Origin: Epinephelus fuscoguttatus
Lineage: Eukaryota; Chordata; Actinopteri; Perciformes; Serranidae
DNA: 64,000 nt
NCBI RefSeq assembly: GCF_011397635.1
Contig: NC_064767.1
Span: forward strand, 19,642,537 to 19,706,536
Direction: 5' to 3'
Shown here: in pieces, positions 10,881-32,050 of the stretch
How positions within the stretch are numbered: position 1 is the stretch's first letter
Layout: every line of letters begins with the position of its first letter
Position numbers and translations under genes: made by a program
The notes under the pieces: model-generated
Databases searched by the model: none
What the model saw: only the letters and a program-made list of their open reading frames with translations
Told to the model about the DNA's origin: nothing

Positions 10881-13115
10881 CGGGATTTTGAAGCCAATGC
10901 AAAATTATAATTAAGACACGCATTTTGGATTAAACCTAACAAAGCCACTTTAAACTCGTGCAGCATGTACTGACTCTTATTTGGAGTGTGTGAGTCATGC
11001 TGTCGAGCACTGGCTCACTCTCTGCAGTAAACCTGCCGACTTAAACCTGCATGTAAAAATATACCACACAAAGGAAAGCCTGCTGACACAGCAGATGGTT
11101 AATGTGTGGGAAAGCTAAGGAGAAAAACACGTTTGGTTGTTTTAATGTTCAGCTGTTTGACACACCTGTGACACTGTTGGCTTATACAGTCGAGATCAGT
11201 TGTGCATCAGCAGCGGGGATGAAAGAGCGGGCATTGCTCTAATGGGCAATATATGAAGATAATACTGTGCTTAACCTGGAGACCTAACATCAGGCAGTGG
11301 ACTGCAGGTTCAACAGAGAGAAGCAAAAAGATCCCAGCTTCAAAGAGACAGAGTAAATTAATGCTTATATTGCACAAAATTGCCACTTACCCTTTAGCCT
11401 GCTGCACTATACTTTGGAGACTCATGTGAGCAACAATGGGCTGCAGTTTGAGGCAAAAACCTGAATTACAGACATAAAAAAACATTCAACATATCTGTAT
11501 CATCAGCATTTTCTCTGTCAGCTTGACTCCAAATGCAAGAAGGGAGGTGAACTAAACGAAGCACCTATTTTAACAGCATGTGAAACAGCACATAATGTCG
11601 ATCGTGACACGTCATTTCCCAGAGAGTGACACGACCTCCGACAGAGGGGTCTGAACTTCCGTCTCTTGGGCTGGCCCTGCCATGTCCAATTTGGTGTAAC
11701 ACATGAGCCCGAGGTGGCGGAGGGAGAGGGGACACGACAGAGGAAGAGTGGGATTTCAAGCAGAACCTGAACAATCAATTTAAACTTCTGCAAGGACACC
11801 AAAGACTACTGATAGAAATGTGTACAAGTTTACAGTACATGCAGCATTCAAATTAACTGGCAAAATTTGAGTTTTTGAGTGTTTATGTGTTTAAATTAAT
11901 TTCTCTCAGGTTGCAAGTGATAATGCAATCAATGAAAGATGGGAAAACGACTTATAATGCTTCAGAGAATCTTTGACTAATAGGATTTATGGCTTAGGGG
12001 TTCTGGACCTACAACACCTAGAGGGGCGAGGGTCAGTATGAATGTGAGAGAAAGCCAACACAGATGAGTGGGATGTCCACCTCTTCAAACTAAACATCAT
12101 TATGTCAATTTGTTAGCTACAAGCTCGAGAAACATCCGATGCTTTCCCTCATCAGGAAACTGTCTCACTGTAACAGTATCTCCCCAAAAGAGTCTTTGTT
12201 TTGCTGGGGAGAAGGTAGCACTGGTGTGTATGCGTGTGTTGCTATCAGCAGGATTGAGATACGAGCTTCTTGAGGGCTCACCGGGGTGGTCAGTCTCCCG
12301 GCTCTATCTGCAAAGAATGGGGAGAGATGAGCATCAGGGGGATCAGCTCAGATCAGCTCACTGATCTGCACAGGAAACACAGAGCATGGGAACCCACCAG
12401 GGAGCCCTACACTAGTCCCCGCAGTGGAGATCTGCTGATAAAGCCTGACTCAAGAGAAAACACACACATGTATCAGGTTTAACAAAAAAAAAAAAATCAA
12501 AAAAACAATCAGGTTTTGTGGCTTTGTAGCTGCCACAAAAAGAGTTAAAATTCAGAGTGACAGTGATCAAAGTGACAGGTAAAGTTCAATACCTGTCTGA
12601 CATTGAGGAAGTAGAGGATGACTCCCTCAGCTGATCAGTCCAATGAGCAAGGTACGCCGAGTGCACCGCTATCTCATAAAGTGTGATTGCCCAGTGATCA
12701 ATACAGAGGCAGTGATGACCATGGTTAAATATTGGCTCTGGATTTCAAAAGTGTTTGCTCAGTCTTTCATTACCATGTCTTTTCATAGAGAGACAGGGAG
12801 AGATAAAGAGCACAGGGACAACATCTCATCCTGTCTGATGAAAGACAGTGTCCTGAAATAAACTTCATCAATGACATCACTCTGCATTATTGCTTCCTTC
12901 TGTACAGGGCACTGGTAAGACAAGCACTGGTGGAAGAAGTGTGCAGATCTACATTGCTTACCTAAAAAGTACATAAGTATATTCAGCAAAATGCACTTTG
13001 TGAAAAGTGCTTATAATGCGGAATGACCCCTCAAGGTGTCATACTATTATATTATTCTACTTTAACATTATAGTCAGAGGTGATCTTAACTATTTCATAT
13101 AGTTTGGGGTAATTT
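10880..13115. other. Intergenic spacer, nothing firmly recognised
   Basis: No exon-like or clearly transposon-derived sequence was seen, apart from low-complexity bits such as the A-run at 12482-12496 and a local GATCAGCTCA duplication near 12340-12360. Confidence 0.4.
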
Positions 13116-13123
13116 ATCTAAGA

Positions 13124-13441
13124 CCAGTGCTTCCTAGCTGGTGGGTCGTGGTCCAAAAGTTGGCCACATGTCCATTCTAAATGGTCTGCAAGTGACTCGT
13201 AAAAGTGTCAAGTTTGTAAAAAATCTGCATTATTTTTAAGCACAGTGAATTTCTGGTACAGAGCTTTTATTTTGAAGTGATGTTTCCTGCTGTAGAGTGA
13301 GGAGTAAAGGACAGCTGCTTGAGACAGACAACAAACTAGCTCGACGCAAGTATGACACTGAATACATTAAACTGTGTGGACCTTGAATTAATGACTAAGG
13401 AGAAATCTGGAGCCTGTGGCTGGACCAGTCAAGAACCACTG
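13124..13441 (+). mobile_element. hAT-type MITE with perfect target-site duplication
   Basis: The ends are short imperfect inverted repeats (CCAGTGCTTCCTAGCTGG at the left; CCAGTCAAGAACCACTG at the right, read inward). The element is flanked on both sides by the identical word ATCTAAGAC (13116-13124 and 13442-13450). An 8-bp duplication with CAGTG-type ends is the hallmark of hAT elements. The body resembles a common teleost non-autonomous repeat; a second, inverted copy lies at 30500-30785. Confidence 0.85.
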
Positions 13442-14008
13442 ATCTAAGACAATGCATCAGAAGTAGCTTGTCATTAGAGCTGTGGAATAAATGTAGCTGA
13501 GTTGATGTAAAAAGTACCGTAAGATGGAGATAATCAAGAGAGGTGCAAGCAGCTCAAAACTGTGCTGAAGTACATACTTGAGTGAATCTACTATTATGAT
13601 TTCAACCCCTGCATGCAGCTCTAACATGCTCAGGGCACAATGTAATGTTCCCTAGAGCTGGATTTGTTTTCTAATCATTCTGACTTTGAAATAAACATTT
13701 AGTATGTGCATTCCCCTGCCAGTTACACTGATTTCTATATGGTGCAAAAACATCAGTGTTAAAGATGCCATGATGGATGTCTTGCCATACCAAGGCAGAA
13801 TAGTGAACTGCAGGTTTGATAACAACCACGAACCCTTGTGGCATGTTAGAGTAGTTCCTCTACTTCCTCAGTATTTACTTACCAACCAACACCACTGTGT
13901 AAATTACAGGTAAGAATCTTGCATTCAAGATGTCACTTTGTAAAAGTAGGAAAGCATGATCAGTAAATGGAAGTATCAAAAGTACTTATCATGTAGAATG
14001 GCCACTAT

Positions 14009-14559
14009 CACTCTTAGAAATAAATGAGCTAACTAGAACCATCTGGGGTTCTTCAACTTGTCCCCATAAGAGAAACCTTTTTGGTTCCTTGTAGAGCGGG
14101 TTCTACCTAGAACCCAACATAAAGGGTTATACCTAGGACAATCTGTAAAAAGGTCTACCTACAACTCACTTTAAGAGGTTCAACATAGTCCTCTGTGCTT
14201 CCACACTGAACCCTCTCTGGGGGTTTTATCCACAACCTTGCCATGTTCTAATGTTGTGTTCACACCGGGCGCAAATAAAACAATTAACTAGTTGATTTAC
14301 ATGTAAAGTTAATACAAAGATGCAATTAGATGTGAATTCCCACTGGGCGGAGCCATGAACATTAGAATAACTGAGGGCGAGGATCCTTTGAGACCCATGC
14401 TTTCAACAATCATGAAAGAACTTTTAAAGAAATGTTAAAGGAGATCTTAGTCTTACAAAGAACCCCTGAAGAACCCTCTCTTTAAATAAATGGTTCTTCT
14501 AAAGCAAATGATTCTGGGTAGAATCTAACTGCTCAGGAGGAACCCTATTTCTAAGAGTG
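14009..14559. mobile_element. MITE with CACTCTTAGAAATA inverted ends
   Basis: CACTCTTAGAAATA at 14009-14022 is matched exactly by its reverse complement at 14546-14559. The interior has repeated GGTTCTT and AGAACC words on both strands, typical of an abundant teleost non-autonomous DNA transposon. No convincing target-site duplication was found, so it may be old. Confidence 0.8.
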
Positions 14560-14723
14560 TTGGATATTATTATTGCTATTATTAAATTGTTGGATTATTT
14601 TTATTATTATTGATGCAGAGACATGCTAGCAGCATTTTAATGATGCCATTTGGTGCTGATTTTAACAACATTATAAAATGCTTGACATTTTAATCTATAA
14701 CAAGATAATCAAATTTGTAGAGA

Positions 14724-14851
14724 ACAAATGTCGCACATTTTGGCCTTTGGGCCTTCTTCAAAGATGCTTATTGATCTTGAAGAAGGCTCAAAGGCCAAAA
14801 CACCATCATCTTTAAAGAAATGCATATGGAGCCAGAGTGTGCGACACTTGT
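14724..14851. repeat. Imperfect hairpin repeat
   Basis: Inverted arms run from ACAAATGTCGCACA (14724 on) and the GGCCTTTGGGCCTTCTTCA stretch to the matching GAAGAAGGCTCAAAGGCC and TGTGCGACACTTGT near 14838-14851. It is probably a small foldback repeat. Confidence 0.6.
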
Positions 14852-15299
14852 TTTGTACAATAGGTGTGTGTTACTTTTATATTTCAAACAAGATATTCAT
14901 ATAAAAAATATCACTGTCAGATAAATATAGTGGGATAAAAAGTACAATATTTCCCTCTGACATGTAGTATACTAGTAGTAGTTTAAGGTAAATACTCAAG
15001 GAAAGTACATGTATTTATTTCATTTTAAGCAAATAGATTACTTTGCACCACTGGTTAGGCTCACCCCACTCTCTACTTTCGGATGTGTTGCCTAATTGGG
15101 TCAAACTTGAAAGTGTGATGTTGATAAAGATGTCTGACTGTAAACTGCAGACTATATTCAAAGACTTACACAATATTATGACTTCACTAAGAGATCACTG
15201 AGATCATTGTCAAAAAAGCGAATACAATGGCTCCCTCTAGTGGTAGAGATAAGTCATTACAATGTGAGCACATAGTCTTCCAGTCCACCAGGTGTCGCT

Positions 15300-25428
<10,129 letters not shown>

Positions 25429-25717
25429 AGCCGTGCTCCTAAAACTGTTAACTGGACTGCTTTGGAAACTGTTTGCCGTGTTTAAGTGAGACTGCTGCGT
25501 GCGTAATGCAGATTCTCACTTTGGAGCTAAGTACGTATCACTGCATGGCAATAAGCGGCCATTTTGAAACCATTCTGCTTATGTCGTCTCCGAGTGCCAT
25601 GGTCATTGCAAATACATCAATCACAGAAGAAACATGTGACTAACTCATGGGAACTTGTCCCACTTGAAGAAGTTTTTTTTTTCTTTTGTTTTTGAAAAGA
25701 AGGCCTAATTTGACTTG

Positions 25718-26877
25718 AAGGGCCAGTGTGGGGGATTTAATGGCATCTAGCTGTGACATTGCAGACTGCAACCAACTGAATACCCTTCCCTTTCTAAGAG
25801 AGCCTACAGCGGCCTTCAGGTAACATAAAAGTGCAGAAGGCCCTCTCAGGGTCCAGGGTTTAGTTTGTCTGTTCTGGGCTACCATAGACACATTCAGGGC
25901 CCTATGGAAGGCATTATTACAGATTCCACAATCTGATAATTATGGACAAGCAGTGGGACTGTGCTATGATTGGCCAGTGCTATGTGTTGTGATTGGGTAC
26001 CAGTCATGTTGACACATTGAGGTAGGAGGTGGTAAGGATGAGGGCAAAGAGGTCATGTTAAGGCCTAGTACAAGCCAATCACAGCACAGTAGGGTGCAAC
26101 TTGCCCATACAGAAAGAGTTTTAGCAGCTGGAGGTGCCTTTTTGTAATTGTTGTTAATTGTGTTTTTTGCATTGTGATGTGCCACCCATTTCTGCGCTTT
26201 AAGCGGCTGCCGTTTTTGCTGGAGTGTTCTGAACTACTCGAGTTTAAAAAACTTCAACTCAGAGCAGAAAAAGGCCCCACTGCATCTGTTTTTCATCATC
26301 TTTTTTCCCATTGTCCAATTGGATGATTTGAGAGGCGGCGGGTCTTCTGCTGTAGTCTGCTGTAAGTTTACAGTTGGTAAGCAATGAAGAAGAAACTGGT
26401 GGTAGCGGTTGCTTGATACCTAGAGCTATACGGCCCGATGATAGACAGCAGGTTGTCAAACTGCCCCAGAGTCATCCTATAATATGCCTGGAAATGGCCA
26501 TCATCGAGGAGAAGCTCCTGGACCAACTGGTGGTACTCCCCATGATCCACCCTCTTTTTCAGGTTCTCATGTACCCACACAGATCTCAGTTACCCTGTGC
26601 CCAACAAACTATTTAATAGTTTTTTTTTTTCACCAGTGGCATTCAATTTAACAAAAAGGCAGTGCGCCTTTGCAACCTGCAAAACGCTTTCTGTGTGATA
26701 AGGGCACAATAACACCAGCGGAAGAGGAACTGCTCCCTATGTAGACGTGAAGGGATCATTCTAAGCTAACGAAAACACAACGATTCGTAGTTTCAGGTGA
26801 TTATACACCATGAAAACATACTGGATTCCATTTCTGCCAATTGATCCCTTTAAATCCTACACACTGGATCCTTTAAG
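25718..26877. mobile_element. Composite DNA element with inverted ends
   Basis: The left end (GGGCCAGTGTGGGGGATTTAA, near 25719-25740) and the right end (TTTAAATCCTACACACTGGATCC, near 26849-26871) are imperfect inverted repeats of a common teleost non-autonomous DNA transposon. The interior carries a fragment of a different element, a Harbinger-type transposase on the minus strand at about 26260-26616. Confidence 0.65.
26260..26616 (-). pseudogene. Harbinger-like (HARBI1-type) transposase fragment
   Basis: The minus-strand frame at 26368-26580 reads WVHENLKKRVDHGEYHQLV, then QELLLDDGHFQAYYRMTLGQ and FDNLLSIIGP, the N-terminal DNA-binding region of PIF/Harbinger transposases. It stops soon after, and the DDE nuclease domain is absent. 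This is a dead fragment nested in a larger element. Confidence 0.75.
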
Positions 26878-28644
26878 TCGAGATATATTTATGTAAATCA
26901 GTATTCTCCATACATCTTCATAATTCAAGTTAAACGTTTTTGATTGCACTTGCTCCCCCAGTCAGTAGAAGTTGTCTGGGATCGGTACCTTTAGAGATAA
27001 AATCTCTACATTTTGACCACTAATGGATGAGTCAAGGGTTATTATATATACAGTATATGTCAGCTAAATACAGGACTTTTCTTATATAGATGTGACAGCA
27101 GTTGTGGGATGAAGTGTGGAGCGATCATATTGTATTCTCCATCTCTATCACAAAGACAGCTTTAAAAGTGAGTTGGTTCATACCTCTGAAGATGACAGGT
27201 CTTTTAAGTGTTTTTGAAATATGTGTCCACATTATCTGCATTATCTCCACTCCTGCCTAGCGTGGTTTTCAGGGAGTGATAAGGCAAGAATTTTTCTGTT
27301 GCAAAGAAGACAGCTATAGGCACAGTAATGAAACACAGAAGTACAGTGATTAAAAACTGGTGAAATATGATCAAAAATGTGTGTGGGTGTGAGAAAGAGA
27401 GGCTCATATATTCAGCTGAAGTCATATGTGACTGCTTGCGGTAAAACTGTTTTAGCTGAGCGATGCCGTTTTGTGTTTATACTCTTGCTTGTTTGATTTG
27501 TTTGACTTTATTGAATGTGCTATTCTGCATACCGGTAATAGGTGAGGGGACTCTGGAAATAAATAACTGCAGTTTTAGTCGCAAATACAGTTAACTTAAA
27601 GAAATGAAAGGAAATACATATATTAACAGACTGATCTAGCAGAACCATCTGCTAGGATGTAGCTTATGTATCAGCCTTGCAGCGCAACACAATGCACCAT
27701 CTAGTGGTGACGTATAGTTACCTACTCCATGAACTATACTGCTGCAATACACATATCAATATGCAGGTTTGCAGCACATCTTGGATGTAACTACGCTGCA
27801 GTGTGTACAAACATCCAGTTGGAAACCTGTACTTGCTCTTATGATTACTGTAGGTTAATAATCCTCAGAAAGGACTCATTTTACTTACATGCAGCCATAT
27901 TTTGAAGACCTTGAACAACTTGAAAGGTGGCCGTCTCTGGGTGACTTTAAAGTGCTTCCCAGGAGTATTGTAAAAATGTAAATGAAACACAAGGGGAGGA
28001 CAATTTCATATGTATGTGCCAAAACAATATGCAAACCAGTCAAGGGGAATCTCCACATTCAGAATGCTTTGTTTGCCTGTGACATTGGATCAATCTGTAA
28101 ATGGTGAACTACAAATTAGGAATATCCAAGCACTTAATTTACCAGGACTATACAGGCTTTCAGGGGGTTCGACATTATTATGGTTTAACCTTTGAATTGT
28201 TGATAACTTGCCTATCTATTTCTTACAAGTTGCACAATGATGGAACAAAGATGCTTCCTCTGTAAAAAAAATAATTAACCTGATGTAAGACTCATGTTTC
28301 ATCTCTTGCTAGGTTAACCCTGTTTACTGTATGTGCCTTGCTTTACGATGGCGTGGCACTTAATGTTGCAAGGACATGATTTTTTAATTTTATGATTACA
28401 ATGTTTGTTTTCACTCGCATTAAACAGCTTTAAAGGTGGGACTGACAAGGGTTCATAGAGATAGAGACATGTTTTTATTGATGGATGCCTGTCTTTTTTT
28501 GTTTTGAACATACCATATGTGCTCTGCTGGTTACTCTGATTAAAGTTTGTTTGCAAAGTTCTACACTACTGAGTACTGAATGATGTAATGATTAGGTTTC
28601 CTGATATTTCACTGGCATATAAGGTAGTCTTAGTGGGTTTAAAC

Positions 28645-28870
28645 CAGGGGTGTCAGACTCATTTAAGTTTATGGGCCTTATTCAGTCGTATTTGTCACAT
28701 TTTCTTTTAATGTAAAGAAGCACAAGTACATTTAAAAACATTTATCTATGTAATAATAGATGAACAGTCTGAGATATCCGCAATGTCAACAATATCACTA
28801 CATTTTTCCCTACATTTCCAGTCTTTTGCAGTAATGCTGGCATCAACACACCAAACTAAAGTGGAAGCTA
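28645..28870 (+). mobile_element. Possible hAT-type repeat fragment
   Basis: Starts with ACCAGGGGTGTCAGACTCAT, the usual left end of a very common teleost hAT-derived repeat. The right end is not clear. Confidence 0.4.
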
Positions 28871-29389
28871 TTGAGGAAGCAGGTTAAGTTATCTGCACCT
28901 CACAAACCATTTACATATGGAAACTTTTGGCCATATCTTAGGTGAAACATTACTTTAGTATTTGGAAGAAGTCATCTCAAGATGAAGTTATATGGCAATG
29001 CTTCCAAACAGGGGTAAAGGCATTTTCTTTGTCAATAGTCCTGTATTGTTATCCCCACCACTTGCAATCTTCCTCAGCTCAGCTGCCTGTTCCACCAGTG
29101 TAGACTGACCTCTGGTGGTGTGTGTTCTGTGCACTACATCACTTCAATACAGCATCTCCAAATCAGTCTCATAGAAAGAGAAACATCTGTATTTTTGATG
29201 GTATTAAAATAATCATACCTTTGGGATTTGGTTCGTGGTGATACCATAATACCTTGATTCCGCCCAAGCCTAGTAATATCTTATACACAAAGCTAGGTAA
29301 CTAAATAGTTGGTGCTTTTGTGCAAGCATCTTAAGTAACACAAGTGAACAATCCAAAGAATACAACATGAATGATCTACAAAAATTAGT

Positions 29390-32050
29390 ATTTATTTACT
29401 ACAAATTGTGCGTCAGCGGTTCCTCAAAGCACAGGGTTAAAACTCTGAAAAAACTGTGACTAAACAGCTTTAGATAGAAATAAAGGACAACTTTGCCACT
29501 GATAATCAGTAACAACACATTGTTTCAACACTTGATTGTGTCACACCTACACTAAGGAAAACTAGATTATACCATCGATCAAAAACAATTGTTTATAGTT
29601 GCTTGAAATGAATGCAGAACACAAATAAAAAAACAGTATATATTTGTAAAAATTAAAAAAACAAAACACCTGGAAAACCCATTTATCCTAATATACAACA
29701 AGAGTCAAATAAGAATCCAATCATAATCAAAGTTTCCACAACCAACAATCACAAGCGAAGCAAAGTTCACAACACAAATGGGATGGAAGGAGCCGTGATA
29801 GAGGACCACTTCTGTTACGTCCCTGAAAGCACACGACGGCCCTCTTCACCAGAAATCAGTAAGACAGTACGACTTTGCAAATTTAAACATCTATATCAAA
29901 AATAAAGACAATGCTGTTGGAAGGAACTTTAAAATCAAGTCCTCCCGCAGCATGTTTTGCTTAACATTTAGGGGGCAACCACCGTCCTCCACTTCATTAT
30001 GCCAAAAACAGTAGTGCTGTAACAGTACGTGCAGCATTTGAGAATTTGTTGTGCTAAAAAATTAGTGTTTTCCATTCAAGTTGGATCATAAAATTACATT
30101 TAAGGTGCCTCCTTGCTTTATCAGAGCTGTATCACTGACAAATATTTAACATTTCCTCCTCAGTTTATCACTGACAAGTCTCTCAGGTCGTCGTGTCAGG
30201 CTAACAACTCTCTGTACTGGATGGCAAAACCTTGCATAATATCACATTCACTTCCTTTAGTCGCTCTAAGGGGTGTGATGACAGGACATGATAAACAATC
30301 AGGACTGTGGCCTTCCTCTTGTTGACCTCATTGCTAGCAGCATATTTTCTTGTCGTGAGGACACATAACCTCTTTCATTATCCAAAGTTATCTGGATAGT
30401 TTTGCTCATGTCTGGGACAGATTGCTGTTCAGCAAAGTTGTCCAGATAACTCTGTTATCCTGCTTCATGTGGTAGACATTAAGTACTGTACACAATATAG
30501 CAGTGGTCCACAGAGTCAAGATTTCTCCTTAGTCATTAGTCACGGTCCCCACAGTTTAATATATCCAGCTTCCTACGTGCGTTTGGTCATGTCGTCGAGC
30601 TAGATTGATGTCTGTTAAGTAGCTGTCTGTTACTTACTCACTCTAAAGCAGGAAATGCCACTTCAAAGTAAAAACTCTGCCAGAATTTCACTGTACTTCA
30701 AGATAAAGTGTGTTTCACAAGCTTGACATGTTTGAGAGTCACTTGTGGTCAGCTCAGATTGGACGCATTATTTGGGAACCACTGCATTGTAGTCTGGTCT
30801 TTGTTAAAACACAGTGGGTGTATCATAGGTACTAGAAACTAGACACCTGCAGCACAGTGTAATTATTCAACCAAGGAAGACCACATATCAAATCCACAGG
30901 TGAGGATTGCTGTGGCTACCTGCTGTACAAATGTTTACTTTAAAAATCTATAAGAATGTTGACACCTGGTGTTAACATGCATTTCAGTGATCCAAACATG
31001 AGTGGACAGCCGAGACACATCGCTGTACACAGCTGTGTCTATTACATACCTCCAGCTTAGGTCTCTTAGCCAAGTGGTAGCAATAGCGGTTGTGTCGGTA
31101 TAGCTGGAGATAGCACTGTCAGCAGACTTCAACACGTCTTTTCTCACAGGGCAAAATGGTGGACGGTTACACAACACTCTGTCCAACTCCAAGTTATAGA
31201 GAATTCGCACACTCTTACGAAAACTACCACCACATTGTGCACTAAGGACGCTGTAGTTGTTGAGGACGCACTAGTGTTTACAGTACAAAAGATATTTGAT
31301 CAAATGTAACCCAGACCAGCTTAGCAAGTCGTTGAGTGCTGTATTTAACACTGTCCACATGTACTCGGATCACCCAAGACGCATTTTAATACCATGTGGA
31401 AACAGATGTGTTAAAAAGCATTTTGTAGCACAACAAATTGTCCAAATCACAAGGCTTGGCCAAAACATTTCCACAGCACTGTTTTCCTGTATGATGTAAA
31501 AATAGAAATTTAAATGAAATTGGCATCAATGATTTGATATGTACATAAAAAAGCAGTTGAGACTCCAGAAGAAAACTCCACAGCACCACGAACTTATTTA
31601 CAGAAACGACAAGATTCATCCCTACAACGTCACGTCATAATTATGAATCTATATTGTCTTTTGTAAGTTGAAGAAAATACACATTAAAAACTAAAAAAAA
31701 ATGAAGAGGTAAAAAAAGACAATAATGTCAGTGCAACATCAGACCTGCTGAAATGGCAAAAAGTAGATAGGTTAGGCTGTTACACAAACGATAACACAAG
31801 TTACAACATCCTCACCAAAGTATCACACAAAATTTCAAAAGCTCCTCAAGCAACTGAAACACTGTAATTTAACATTATAACCAAGGCATATAATGGTAAC
31901 ACAACAGTTTAAAATAAGCCACTGACACACTCACAAATATGTTCCTTTACTTGGGAATAAAATCGAACAAACTCAGGCCAGATGAACTCAATTAAAAAAA
32001 AAGTGTAAACAATATTGTCAGTAGCTGCTCTTACAGTATTGTGCTCGTCA
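29390..32050 (-). other. cuedc2: cuedc2 downstream flank / possible long 3'UTR
   Basis: On the minus strand a canonical AATAAA lies at 29391-29396, with variant ATTAAA signals closer (near 30556 and 31386). The real cuedc2 3' end cannot be decided from sequence. Reading frames here have no recognisable domain. Confidence 0.3.
30500..30785 (-). mobile_element. Second copy of the hAT-type MITE
   Basis: Inverted relative to 13124-13441. Shared words include CCACAGTTTAATATAT, TCGTCGAGCTAG and CTCACTCTAAAGCAGGAAAT, and the ends read CAGTGGTCC at the left and GGGAACCACTG at the right. It is more diverged than the first copy, and no clean target-site duplication is visible. Confidence 0.7.

Larger units (their letters stand above)
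25429..27580 (+). other. hif1an: Probable hif1an 3'UTR containing mobile DNA
   Basis: The first canonical AATAAA I see after the hif1an stop is at 27558-27563, implying a 3'UTR of about 2.1 kb. If so, the element at 25718-26877 is carried in the mature transcript. Earlier polyadenylation with a variant signal is possible. Confidence 0.35.
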
